Under the pieces are notes generated by a model that searched no databases, was not told the origin of the DNA, and worked only from the letters and a program-made list of their open reading frames with translations. A DNA stretch of 64,000 nt from Gigantopelta aegis (taxonomy: Eukaryota; Mollusca; Gastropoda; Neomphalida; Peltospiridae), in the NCBI RefSeq assembly GCF_016097555.1, contig NC_054708.1, forward strand, positions 26,424,081 through 26,488,080, written 5' to 3'. Below are positions 24,311 through 32,159 of the stretch, piece by piece (positions within the stretch are counted from its first letter, which is position 1; each line of letters starts with the position of its first letter). The translations under genes and the position numbers were made by a program.

Positions 24311-24531
24311 TTTGAAAAATGTTGTTATGTTGATGTTGTGTTGTAGTAAAAACAGAACACAGTGCCATACCTCCCATCCATCCATCGATTCGAGCGGGAC
24401 TTGTGTGGGCTCGCGAAATTTTGTGTTGTTTTTCATTTATTTCTAATTACAATCTCTGGTCTCTCTAGAGACAACTACACATGCAATGGACACACACACT
24501 GGGTTACACCGAGAGGCCTTAAGGGCAAAAA
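24311..24531. other. Convergent intergenic stretch, no gene seen
   Basis: Lies between the end of the plus-strand block and the end of the minus-strand protease. It may hold 3' ends of both transcription units; an aataaa at about 24300 overlaps the stop of the upstream frame. Confidence 0.4.
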
Positions 24532-24856
24532 CTATAATGTACAATGATTAAAATATGTTACGGCAAACTGATACACGATAGCTTCGTTGACTATAATAGC
24601 TGAACAAAAATAATTTTGAATGTCTCTGAGCGAGGATCCCGTCGATTTCATAGCAACGTAAAACAAAGCAAAAAGTCCACACGAGTTGCTGTTGGCGTCT
24701 TGAAGCACCCTGTCGTTGTAGTAGGTGCATACACTGTTTCTCTGCAGAAAGGCTCGAAATTGTCTATGGTAATATTCTCGAAGGCTTCCAAAACTGTCAA
24801 AAGAATTCTCCATGGTTAGCACTGTCTAACCATAAGGCCACCCAGTGTTGTCCTTT
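24532..24856 (-). pseudogene. Adenain-type cysteine protease (Polinton maturation protease), frameshifted C-terminal part
   Basis: The minus-strand frame 24822-24532 carries LQDANSNSCGLFALFYV, with the catalytic Gln-x(6)-Ser-Cys-Gly arrangement of adenovirus/Ulp1-type (C5/C48) proteases. Just upstream (24856 to about 24800), in another frame, is a His-Trp-Val-Ala block and an Asp that match the catalytic histidine region. The frames change at a short T run near 24800-24805, consistent with a one-base indel. The family cleaves capsid precursors during virion maturation. The N-terminal part is not recognisable further upstream. A dead remnant. Confidence 0.78.
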
Positions 24857-25100
24857 CATGGTCGAGGGTTCTGTGTTTCACAATGAATCCTCGTGCGGAG
24901 GTCAGTCGCGAGTAGTGGACGTTCACCTTCAGCAAGTCTTTGACATGTCCGTGATTGGCGACGACGAGTCAGTCGGTGGCGTTCATCTGCAGCCAGACTC
25001 TGACATGTCTTGTGAGGTGTTCAGAGCACATTCCAACTGTAAGGTGTTCATGGCATACAAGATGTTTCTGGCTCCGTCGATTTGAAGCAGAAGGTTGTCT
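24857..25100 (-). other. Decayed Polinton DNA
   Basis: No continuous frame. A motif around gacatgtc with gttcaccttcagcaag / gttcatctgcagccag is repeated twice about 70 bp apart. Probably degraded capsid-region sequence; I cannot assign it. Confidence 0.35.
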
Positions 25101-26750
25101 TCCGAGTAGATCAAACAGTTGACCGTTTCTGGTAAGGCTTTTTTAAACTGTAAGTCCAGTCGAAGATTACCCCCTTTTTATAAGATCCAGGTATCCGTCC
25201 TTCAAGTGGTAAGGTTCCAAGGTGAATTGATACAGAGCATATCCACTTCTAAAATCTTCTCTAGACTGTCCAGTCCAATGGATTCTCTTCCTTTGAACAG
25301 ACTGTTGTAGGCCGAGATGTACTGATTTCTATTGCAGAGGTTGTGCAGTAAGATTCACCATTTGCCAGGCAATCCTGTCCAGATCGTAGCGTGGCAAAAT
25401 TGAATGGATTTATTGTGATAACTACCAGTATTAATTCGGCAGTACAAGGTTACAGAATGAGTGTCCAGGGTACATTTAAAATGAAAACATGGTGAGGAAT
25501 AGTGTGTAACTCCATTTCTTAATTAAGGTTCTTCTAGCCGAGACTCAATGCCACACCTCGTGAATGAGTTTTTGGGTTAATTAATTTTGAAACAGGTAGG
25601 AATCCCAGGTGAAATTCCAGTATGGGTCCCTTGGGTATGGAGCAGCGTTTTGATGTCGCTTATCACATGTGAACGGATATTTGTCACTTCAGTAATTAGC
25701 ATATTTGTAAACGTAGGCCCTGATGATTAACTAATGGAGTGATCACTATGCAGACTCTTAGGTTGTGTTCGATCTTGACTTTGTAATCAGCCATTTGTAA
25801 GCGATAACGTTAATCAGATGGAAAAAGGCTTGTGTTTTGTTGTGTTTTGATCTGTGATTGACGCCACGTGCTAGCAATAATATCGGGTCTACTTCTATAT
25901 AAGATCGTCTTCTCTGAGTACATCCTAACGAGCCCGATTCCTTTTGGACTGCCATTTACAGAGAGATCTAATAGCTATACAGTTAGTAGAGATACTGTTG
26001 ATCATCGTTTGTCTATTAGTTACAGATCCATTAGAGAATTCCCTGTGGACAAGGTGCATACACTTTTCAGGTAGCTGCAGATGGCTACAGATTGGTAGAG
26101 GTGGTGATATTTTGGATTGCTTTCCATCCACTGTGAGACCACAATTTCTGGAGCCATAGATTGCCGGGTCCCACCATTTTCACCTTTTGTTTGATGCTTT
26201 CATGGGCGTTGGTGATGTTAGCTCTGACGTGTATCCTCATGGAAATTTTTTCAGTTGATGTTGTCGAAGCCTTGACCATAAACTGCAACTAGACAGGAAT
26301 GTTTTGTGTGGTGATCGGCGCTTTGTGAGCACATGACCTCTGTAATGTTCATTTTTTCTGCATACAAGTGAACCTGGCTCCGTCGATTTCAAAGATAGAG
26401 AATGTCTTCCTTTGGGCCTCTACTTCACCGTTTTTTCTGGTAAGGCTTTTAAACTGTAAGCCGATCTTACCTCTTTTTATAAAGATCTGTCTTCTGCTTT
26501 TTCTGATCCGTCCTTTTGTGGTTAGCGCTTTTGACACAGGTGAATTGCTCTGTTGCATATCCACTTCTAAAATCCTTTCTAGACACGTTTCAGTCCTATG
26601 CCTTCTCTTCCTCTGACCAGACTGTTGTAGGCCGAGATGTACTGATTATTGTCTACGTGCCAGAGGTTTGAGCCGTTCTTCTTTTTCTTTTTTCCATGTA
26701 GGGCAATCGTGTCCAGATCGTACATGGCAAAATTGTAATGGATCTGACTT
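25100..26750 (-). pseudogene. Degraded duplicate of the capsid-protein region
   Basis: Broken minus-strand frames echo the intact-looking genes at 26766-28065 in the same order. 26349-26564 matches the end of the basic protein and the start of the capsid protein (SIFEI against SIFEL). 26085-26288 carries LHVRAKITKADG-like IHVRANITNAHE and GPGNLWLQKLWS. 25758-26131 matches the later part. A third partial copy of the basic-gene region lies at about 25110-25400 (shared gtaggccgagatgtactgat with 26620-26645). Many stops and frameshifts; not functional. Confidence 0.75.
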
Positions 26751-26765
26751 TGGTGTAACTTGAAT

Positions 26766-27665
26766 TCACTGCTTCGGCAGTTTGACTTGTGCCACCAGAC
26801 TTTGTTTATTTTGAAACAGGTGATCCCAGGTAAAACTCAGTTGTCCCTTGGGTATGGAGGCCACTTTGATGTCGCTCCTCGTGAAAGGATACTTGGCTTC
26901 AGTGTCCTGCAACGCCTTGGCGTGGGCCGTGATGATGGCCGTATTGGGTCGCACTTTGCAGACTCTGAGGTATACGTCTTCGATCTTGACTTTGTAATCA
27001 GGATTATCTTCTCCTGCCATCAGATGGAAGGAAGGCCTTGTCCGGAACAGTTTGATCTGTAGATTGACGCCATTGATGAGATAACGTTTGATGTCGAAAA
27101 AGTCTTCGTAGAGTGGTCCTTCCATATCCATGGTGTGACTCATTTCACACAATACACCTCTGTCAGTAAGACCTACATTGATGCCTGTTATAGGATCTGT
27201 GCTGTCTATGTATTGTGCATCATCTTTGTAGTACAGTTGGGATTGCAGAGACGATTCCTTGGCTGTGGACGTGCCATTCAACAACACTTTCAGGTAGCTC
27301 TTGTATGGATACAGATTGGTAGAGGTGGTGATGAGTTTTCCATTGAGTGTCAGATCCACTTGAGACCACAAACTCTGGAGCCATAGATTGACGGGTCCCA
27401 CCTTTTCATCTTTTGTCAAGATGCTGCCATCGGCTTTGGTGATTTTAGCTCTGACGTGTAGTTTGGTACGTTTCAGGTCGATGTAATCGATGCCTTGACC
27501 ATAAACGTTAAACTCCACAGGACTGTTTTCTGTGGTGATCTGGGATGTGGGTCTCGTGTCCTCATAATATATTTTTTCCACAGAAGTGAACGTACGTGGA
27601 AGTTCAAAGATAGAGAATTCTTCGGCATGGGCCTCTACTTCAGCTTTATTCATATAGGAAGCCAT
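26766..27665 (-). CDS. Polinton major capsid protein, F54H12.2-like (C-terminally truncated)
   Basis: A 299-codon open frame. The N-terminal acidic segment is followed by blocks typical of the Polinton double jelly-roll capsid protein family (annotated in animals as F54H12.2-like): VGPVNLWLQSLWSQVDLTLN (about residues 90-110), a TSTNLYPYKSYL step (about 115-126), and a later AHAKALQDTEAKYPFTR (about 250-266). The fold builds hexon-like capsomers of icosahedral particles. Usual length is about 400-500 residues, so the C-terminal portion is missing: the frame stops at 26766 and continues into duplicated debris. The start follows the stop of the upstream gene by one base (TAA-G-ATG), so the two probably shared a transcript. 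Likely non-functional as a capsid despite the open frame. Confidence 0.85.
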   Translation of the reverse strand: MASYMNKAEVEAHAEEFSIFELPRTFTSVEKIYYEDTRPTSQITTENSPVEFNVYGQGIDYIDLKRTKLHVRAKITKADGSILTKDEKVGPVNLWLQSLWSQVDLTLNGKLITTSTNLYPYKSYLKVLLNGTSTAKESSLQSQLYYKDDAQYIDSTDPITGINVGLTDRGVLCEMSHTMDMEGPLYEDFFDIKRYLINGVNLQIKLFRTRPSFHLMAGEDNPDYKVKIEDVYLRVCKVRPNTAIITAHAKALQDTEAKYPFTRSDIKVASIPKGQLSFTWDHLFQNKQSLVAQVKLPKQ

Positions 27666-27666
27666 C

Positions 27667-28065
27667 TTACTTCTTTTTACTAAAGCGATCTGTCTTCTGC
27701 TTTTTCTGATTGCTTCTGCTCTTTGTGTCTCCTTTGCGCTTTCTTGACGAACTGACTGGTTGCTCTGTTGCTTTCCCTTTTATACTTTTCAGAAGACGTT
27801 TCTGTTCGGCCTTAGCTTGCTCTACCACCTGCTGCGTTGGGGAGACCATGACAACACTGGGTGCCAGGGGTTTGTTCTGTTCCTCTTTTTCTTTTTTCCA
27901 CGTGGGATCGTAGAGTTCGAGACATCGATCCACACTGTGCATGATCTGACTTTGCCCACCACGTTGAATTTCGAAGTGGGGTTGAAGTTTGCCTTGTGCC
28001 TGCAGTTTGTAGAAACGGGTCCATTTGTCCACGTCGGGAACGTACAGCTTGTACTGGTCTGACAT
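27667..28065 (-). CDS. Small basic Polinton virion/core protein
   Basis: 132 codons. The N-terminal part (YKLYVPDVDKWTRFYKLQ) matches a recurring Polinton gene found beside the capsid gene. The C-terminal third is Lys/Arg/Ser-rich (SSRKRKGDTKSRSNQKKQK), suggesting DNA binding like an adenovirus core protein; that role is inference. A TATA box lies at 28119-28126, about 53 bp before the ATG. The stop lies one base before the capsid protein ATG. The frame is open and looks complete. Confidence 0.7.
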   Translation of the reverse strand: MSDQYKLYVPDVDKWTRFYKLQAQGKLQPHFEIQRGGQSQIMHSVDRCLELYDPTWKKEKEEQNKPLAPSVVMVSPTQQVVEQAKAEQKRLLKSIKGKATEQPVSSSRKRKGDTKSRSNQKKQKTDRFSKKK

Positions 28066-28118
28066 GTTGATCCTCTGAAGGTTCTATCTCAAATGATGAT
28101 GGTTTGTGACAGACATCC

Positions 28119-28126
28119 TATTTATA
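28119..28126 (-). promoter_or_regulatory. TATA box overlapping an upstream stop codon
   Basis: TATAAATA on the minus strand. Its internal TAA (28124-28122) is the stop codon of the gene at 28122-28505. It is placed to drive the basic protein and capsid gene pair. Confidence 0.7.
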
Positions 28127-28505
28127 GAGATCCTGCATATCTCCAGCTATCCGTGACCACTGACCATACGGTTTTTGCTTTCATCAGATCCAGGTGACTG
28201 TCGTCCAAAATGAAGGTTAACAAAGGGGTGTTTTGTTTCAATATACGTTTTCTAGTTCTATTCATCACAGAAGGTGATACGAGCATTTTCATCATGTTCA
28301 GATATTCATTGTTAGACTGTAAGAATCGACGTTTCTGTCCTGCTCCGACGTGCATACGTCCGTTCAGCAACCCTTGAACGATCTCCACCAAGGCCAACAT
28401 TTGTTCTTCATTCATATCATTCAGTAATCCCAGAGTCATATGGTAATCGTGAATATTCGTCATCAGTTTTAAATAATTGTAATGTTTTAGAACGTATTCA
28501 GCCAT
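28122..28505 (-). CDS. Small helical Polinton protein (PX-like paralogue)
   Basis: 127 codons, open from ATG to TAA. Leu/Met-rich helices (EQMLALVEIVQGLLNGRMHV), then a basic middle (GQKRRF) and NRTRKRILKQNTPLLTFIL. The pattern parallels the protein at 23643-23957, so the element seems to carry two diverged members of one family on opposite strands. Its ATG is 3 nt after the stop of the upstream minor protein, which suggests a shared transcript. The function is not established; a virion-associated role is inference. Confidence 0.65.
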   Translation of the reverse strand: MAEYVLKHYNYLKLMTNIHDYHMTLGLLNDMNEEQMLALVEIVQGLLNGRMHVGAGQKRRFLQSNNEYLNMMKMLVSPSVMNRTRKRILKQNTPLLTFILDDSHLDLMKAKTVWSVVTDSWRYAGSL

Positions 28506-28508
28506 GTT

Positions 28509-28899
28509 TCAAAACCAAAAAGGCTGCGGCTTTATATGTAGTGTCACCGTCACTGGTCCCGTGATAAATGAGGCTGGATTGCCATCTGCGTCCTGTATAT
28601 AGATGTCCACGATCTGCACATCTTCCAGTCTCAGGGGTACGTAATGATAGTTTGGAAACACAAAAGATCTTTCCTTTTTATTCCCCATCAAACAGATGCA
28701 TCTCAGCAAGGGCTCCTTTCTTTCTCCAACGTGTGAGCTGTAGCAGATATTTGGAACACAACGTCCAAACGTCATGGCCCACTGAATTTTTTTGGAGATG
28801 TCCTTTTTGTTCTATAGATGACTCTAAAAGACCAGTGTGTGTTGTCAGGAAAGTAAGACGTGCTGTCTGTACTTCGAATGGTAATGTAGTTTTATCCAT
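28509..28899 (-). pseudogene. Polinton minor capsid (penton-like) protein, split by a frameshift
   Basis: The 5' part (from the ATG at 28899) and the 3' part (28775-28509) lie in different frames. The switch falls around 28790-28815, in and beside an A homopolymer. The 3' part has PNYHYVPLRLEDVQIVDIYI, a G-x(3)-F step, then VTVTLHIKPQPFWF, the characteristic ending of a Polinton gene product considered a minor capsid or penton-like jelly-roll protein. The start overlaps the stop of the membrane-protein gene (ATGGATAA). Confidence 0.6.
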
Positions 28900-29157
28900 G
28901 GTGCTTATTTTCGTTTTGATCTTCGGGATTTGCGAGCAGCAAACAGCCCAAGCTACTGCTGAGTAGTGCTGTCCACAAGTTAGAATTACCTTGATGAAGA
29001 GATAAGTTGATGATACACGTAATCACCACCACGTATATGATGATGATTTGAGAGAAAAATACCGTTTCCGATTTGGCCACACGTTTCCTCTAAAAAATGT
29101 CCAGGTATCGCCTGAATGACTTCTTGACAGAGGTTGTGTCTCTACAATTTCTTCCAT
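28892..29157 (-). pseudogene. Small membrane protein of the Polinton, 5' frameshift
   Basis: The open segment after about 29080 encodes FFSQIIIIYVVVITCIINLS, one clear transmembrane helix, then LWTALLSSSLGCLLL, a second hydrophobic segment. The same arrangement recurs in small hydrophobic Polinton proteins. A start at 29157 opens in another frame and shifts near 29080-29092, so the gene appears broken by one base. A TATA box precedes it at 29188-29195. The stop overlaps the next ATG by several bases. Confidence 0.65.
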
Positions 29158-29187
29158 GATAATGAAAAGTCAAACATGTGCTGAGGT

Positions 29188-29195
29188 CTTTTATA
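29188..29195 (-). promoter_or_regulatory. TATA box containing the integrase stop codon
   Basis: TATAAAAG on the minus strand. The TAA at 29193-29191 ends the integrase. The box is about 31-38 bp upstream of the ATG at 29157 of the membrane-protein/minor-capsid/PX-like run. Confidence 0.72.
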
Positions 29196-30288
29196 CTGTC
29201 TGATATCGAACAACGTCTGCTTCTTGAATCCACGAATTGTACTTCTTAGGCCAGTGAAGCCATTTGACCAACACTTCTTTCTGTTTGTTACGAGTTCTCC
29301 TTTTCACAATGTCTTGGATACGGTACAGTTGATCAGGATTCTCAGTCACCTTTTGAAGTTCAGCTGCATAGAATGTCCCTTCGATGGCATCACCACCCCA
29401 GTCCTTTAATTTGTACAAGTCTTTACCTTGAGACCAGTACCTTTTCTCAATGGTAAATATTTCGCCAGACCATTTCTCTTGGTATTCCCGATCAAAGGTG
29501 CCCCGAAGATGACTGACTCGTACTTTATCACCTATGTTAAATGTAAACTTCTTTTTGTGGATTGCCTTTTTAGGTTTGATCAGGTACTGAGACAGACGGA
29601 CCTCTCCTTCGTTCGTTTGGTTGACACTGGCTGGTGTTTGACCTAACATTCGATGCTTGGTGTGGTTATAGCTATAGACGACTTTCTCTAGAACATCCAT
29701 GTACTTGTAAGTAAAGTTGTTTAACATGTAGCGATAGAGACGCATTTTGATGGTTTTAATGACCCGTTCGGCATAACTTGCTTTGGTTTCATTTAGAGCA
29801 AACAGCTGTGTTATGCCATGCGACTTCAACAATGCTTTGACCCTGTATTCTGACCCTGAATCGGACTGAAACATTTTGGGTTTTCTGGACTCTAATTTCC
29901 AGAATTCTGTCAAAGTCTCTACCACGTCGTTCCCCGTTTTCGACTTGAGTGGTAGCACCCACAAGTACCTGGAGAACAGGTCAATGATCACCATGAGGTA
30001 TCTCACCCCGTCATTGTATTTAACCAAACTGACTATATCCATTAGATCGGATTGCCAGTGACTGTCTAACCCTTCCACAACATAGGTATTACGTGGAAAT
30101 TTTTGCCTCACTTGATGTGTCATGGTATAGGTCTCTTGACCTTTCAACCATGACTTAATACGTGTCAGAGGAATTTTAAATTTACACTCTGCTTTAACAG
30201 CTTGATACAGTTTACTAGGACCTGCATAACTCCCAGGATGTTTTACATCGTAGTAAATAGACTCTAGGAACCTTTCCCACCGAGGCAT
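29191..30288 (-). CDS. Polinton retroviral-type integrase with chromodomain
   Basis: 365 codons from the ATG at 30288. The N-terminal region (MPRWERFLESIYYDVKHPGS) and SHWQSDLMDIV give the first catalytic Asp. FQSDSGSEY gives the second, and KASYAERVIKTIKMR the catalytic Glu, so the DDE core (about residues 85-210) is complete. A basic SH3-like part with FNIGDKVRVSHLRG follows (about 255-265), then a C-terminal chromodomain with VLVKWLHWPKKYNSWIQEAD. The enzyme would insert the element into host DNA, and the chromodomain may steer it to chromatin marks (known for related integrases). No stop or shift is seen, and a TATA box lies at 30322-30329. It is the best-preserved hallmark gene of the element. 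Confidence 0.93.
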   Translation of the reverse strand: MPRWERFLESIYYDVKHPGSYAGPSKLYQAVKAECKFKIPLTRIKSWLKGQETYTMTHQVRQKFPRNTYVVEGLDSHWQSDLMDIVSLVKYNDGVRYLMVIIDLFSRYLWVLPLKSKTGNDVVETLTEFWKLESRKPKMFQSDSGSEYRVKALLKSHGITQLFALNETKASYAERVIKTIKMRLYRYMLNNFTYKYMDVLEKVVYSYNHTKHRMLGQTPASVNQTNEGEVRLSQYLIKPKKAIHKKKFTFNIGDKVRVSHLRGTFDREYQEKWSGEIFTIEKRYWSQGKDLYKLKDWGGDAIEGTFYAAELQKVTENPDQLYRIQDIVKRRTRNKQKEVLVKWLHWPKKYNSWIQEADVVRYQTV

Positions 30289-30321
30289 GGTTCTCAACTA
30301 ACATACATGTCACAGTCATGC

Positions 30322-30329
30322 TATTTATA
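30322..30329 (-). promoter_or_regulatory. TATA box of the integrase gene
   Basis: TATAAATA on the minus strand, 34 bp before the integrase ATG at 30288. Confidence 0.7.
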
Positions 30330-30452
30330 AAAAATGGAAGGATACAACACAAAATGTTATTACTAAACAACAAAAATGTAGTACATAAAATATATGACAA
30401 AACATACAGTTATGTCAAAAACATTCAAGTGTCTCACACGTGTTTGAAACAG

Positions 30453-30971
30453 TTAATGTCTGAAAACGTTATTCACATAGGGACATCTCGGGGACAGTCT
30501 GTAATGTTCCATCACTGGGTCGTCCATTCTCTGCCATCGGTAGGCGCGTAGTCCACAACAGTAACAGACGACGGCATCGTGATCCCCTGTGTAGAAGAAA
30601 CCGGCCTTGGCGAGCTCCCTCGGTTTCTGGCGTAACTGCATGGGCCACCACCTAAATGTCTGCATCCGTGTGTAGACGTGGCGCATTTCGGGACGATGGC
30701 AGAACAGGTAACGTCTCGAACAGCAGTCTTCATCATCCCAGGCAGTGTCTGTTTTATATTCTCGAGAGGCATCTGTTTGATCCACGGCTTCTTTGATTTC
30801 ACCATTTTCATCCATATTGTCACAGGCAGCATCCGTTTGATCCATGAAATGTTCTTCTGGTTTGGTAGCCACTCTTTTGATCGTATGTCTTTCTGAACAT
30901 TTGCAGACCAAGATGTCGTCCTCGTCGCTACTGCTGCTGCTACTAACACTGCTCGAATATCCCGATGCCAT
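30453..30971 (-). CDS. BIR-domain (IAP-like) protein, Polinton cargo
   Basis: 172 codons from the ATG at 30971. A Ser/Asp-rich N-terminus with short repeats around DQTDA leads to a C-terminal BIR domain: RMQTFRWWPMQL, ELAKAGFFYTGDHDAVVC, CCGLRAYRWQ, and HYRLSPRCPYV. The zinc ligands C-x2-C-x(16)-H-x(6)-C are present. BIR proteins bind caspases or IBM peptides and block apoptosis. The gene lies between the integrase and the PC4 gene on the same strand, with its own TATA box at 31083-31090, so I treat it as element cargo. No RING domain follows. A host origin is likely. Anti-apoptotic function is inference from the domain only. Confidence 0.85.
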   Translation of the reverse strand: MASGYSSSVSSSSSSDEDDILVCKCSERHTIKRVATKPEEHFMDQTDAACDNMDENGEIKEAVDQTDASREYKTDTAWDDEDCCSRRYLFCHRPEMRHVYTRMQTFRWWPMQLRQKPRELAKAGFFYTGDHDAVVCYCCGLRAYRWQRMDDPVMEHYRLSPRCPYVNNVFRH

Positions 30972-31082
30972 CTTCTTCGTTCCAGATAGAGTGCAACAAG
31001 ACACAAGAATGTCAGAATCATAAAACACGTCTGTTCTCTAGCACAGTCACAAAGCAAATGAAGTGTAAACCATAAATCCATT

Positions 31083-31090
31083 CTTTTATA
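31083..31090 (-). promoter_or_regulatory. TATA box of the BIR gene
   Basis: TATAAAAG on the minus strand. An ATG directly after it lies too close to be transcribed as a start; the in-frame ATG for the BIR protein is 112 bp downstream of the box. Confidence 0.65.
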
Positions 31091-31119
31091 CCTTCGAGTT
31101 CATCCAAAACAAAACTCGT

Positions 31120-31659
31120 TCACCACTGGTGACACTCGTTAGGGTTGCAGAAGTTACACTGAAGAAATCCCATCTGGTTTTGATGGTCGTCTTGCATGGC
31201 GCAGGGCACAATCGAGTTCAGCTCTGGTACAAAGTCACACATGACTGTGAAACAGCCTTTCAGTTTCTCCCATTGTTGTAGAGAAAGGAATATTCCCTTC
31301 TTCGAAGGTTTCACGGATTTAGTTTCATCACACCACCACCACTGACGCAGGTCCACCCCAGCAAAGTTCTTGTCGACGCTGACTTGGACGTTGGCACCAA
31401 GGTGTCTGAACAATTTTTCGTCTTTCCCCTGGTTTAATGCTGAAATTGTTTCGTCAATTTGGCTTTTACATCCACACAGTTCGGTCCACTGTTTAAGACT
31501 AAGGACAATACCTCGCTTGGTGGGGAACGTTTTCCCCTTGTCACTGTCAAATTTCCTTATGTGAATAGCAGTGTCCCCTTTCCATAACTTGGCCACCACG
31601 TAGACGTTAGTTCCAAGTTCTAGACGACATTTCGCTTCATCACTTGTGGAACAGGCCAT
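31120..31659 (-). CDS. Tandem PC4 (p15)-like domain protein, Polinton cargo
   Basis: 179 codons with two copies of a PC4-type single-strand DNA-binding module. The first (about residues 17-64) has AIHIRKFDSDKGKTFPTKRG then IVLSLKQWTEL. The second (about 88-134) has VDLRQWWWCDETKSVKPSKK then GIFLSLQQWEKL. The aromatic/basic strand followed by K-G-I-x-LS-x-x-QW is the PC4 signature. A Cys/His-rich tail (LQCNFCNPNECHQW) could bind metal. PC4 acts as a transcription coactivator and ssDNA binder, so a role in replication or late transcription of the element is plausible inference. The frame is open with a TATA box at 31724-31731. Confidence 0.75.
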   Translation of the reverse strand: MACSTSDEAKCRLELGTNVYVVAKLWKGDTAIHIRKFDSDKGKTFPTKRGIVLSLKQWTELCGCKSQIDETISALNQGKDEKLFRHLGANVQVSVDKNFAGVDLRQWWWCDETKSVKPSKKGIFLSLQQWEKLKGCFTVMCDFVPELNSIVPCAMQDDHQNQMGFLQCNFCNPNECHQW

Positions 31660-31723
31660 CTCTGGATTGAACGTAGATCTGATCGTTTTCGGCGAGCGAA
31701 TGACAATTAAACCGTATCTAGCC

Positions 31724-31731
31724 TTTTTATA
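31724..31731 (-). promoter_or_regulatory. TATA box of the PC4-like gene
   Basis: TATAAAAA on the minus strand, 65 bp before the ATG at 31659 and just inside the terminal repeat zone. Confidence 0.65.
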
Positions 31732-31740
31732 CTCTTTCGT

Positions 31741-32034
31741 GCCAGTCTAAGTAGGTCAGGGGCCGGTCTAAGTAGGTCAGGGCCGGGTCAGTAGGACGTT
31801 GCACACGGCACAGTAGGCCAGTCTAAGTAGGTCAGGGTCAGTCTAAGTAGGTTGGGGCCGGGTCAGTAGGACGATGCACACGGTACAGTAGTCCGTGACG
31901 TCATCAAGGTCAAGGCCAGTCTAAGTACGTCAGGGTCAGTAGGACGAGGTCACGGCACAAGCCCGTGACGTCATCAAGGTCAAGGTCACGGAAAGTAGGT
32001 CATGACACTCAACAGGCCCCCTTACTACTATAAT
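31741..32034. repeat. Putative right terminal repeat of the Polinton
   Basis: Degenerate tandem repeats built on cagtctaagtaggtcaggg and a 70-bp period containing gtgacgtcatcaaggtcaag (31895 and 31965). It holds two CRE palindromes TGACGTCA (31896-31903 and 31966-31973), two TCAAGGTCA sites and at least seven AGGTCA half-sites. The outer edge, read inward on the minus strand, is agtaagggggcctgttgagt. Polintons have terminal inverted repeats; the partner was not found at the left. Confidence 0.55.
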
Positions 32035-32159
32035 AGCCGTCACATTTAACTGTTTTATTAATTAATTATACGATTATACTTGTTGATATTAAGCAATAAT
32101 GTGCATTATATATCGTTGAATATGCATACCAGGTCAAATCCTTGATTGTCCCTTCCTAT

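Larger units (their letters stand above)
23130..32034. mobile_element. Polinton/Maverick element, decayed and left-truncated
   Basis: A block of genes with the Polinton set: packaging ATPase, adenain-type protease, F54H12.2-like double jelly-roll capsid protein, minor virion proteins and a retroviral-type integrase with a chromodomain, plus BIR and PC4 cargo. Known Polintons are about 15-20 kb with protein-primed DNA polymerase B, terminal inverted repeats and 6-bp target duplications. Here the polymerase and left terminus are absent, and an inverted-repeat element plus the gap lie where they should be. The right terminus is taken as the tandem-repeat zone ending near 32034. Several genes carry stops or frameshifts, so this is a relic and not a replicating element. 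Confidence 0.88.

Noticed and set aside
27760..28062. 100-codon plus-strand frame
   Set aside because: Antisense shadow of the basic virion protein.
28568..28966. 132-codon plus-strand frame
   Set aside because: Antisense to the minor capsid and membrane-protein genes, with no motif.
30512..31081. 189-codon minus-strand frame starting right after a TATA box
   Set aside because: It overlaps the BIR gene in another frame and has no recognisable domain; its ATG is too close to the TATA box.
23130..32034. Polinton DNA polymerase B
   Set aside because: I searched both strands for polymerase motifs (such as a DTD step near YxD) and saw none; it is probably lost with the left end.
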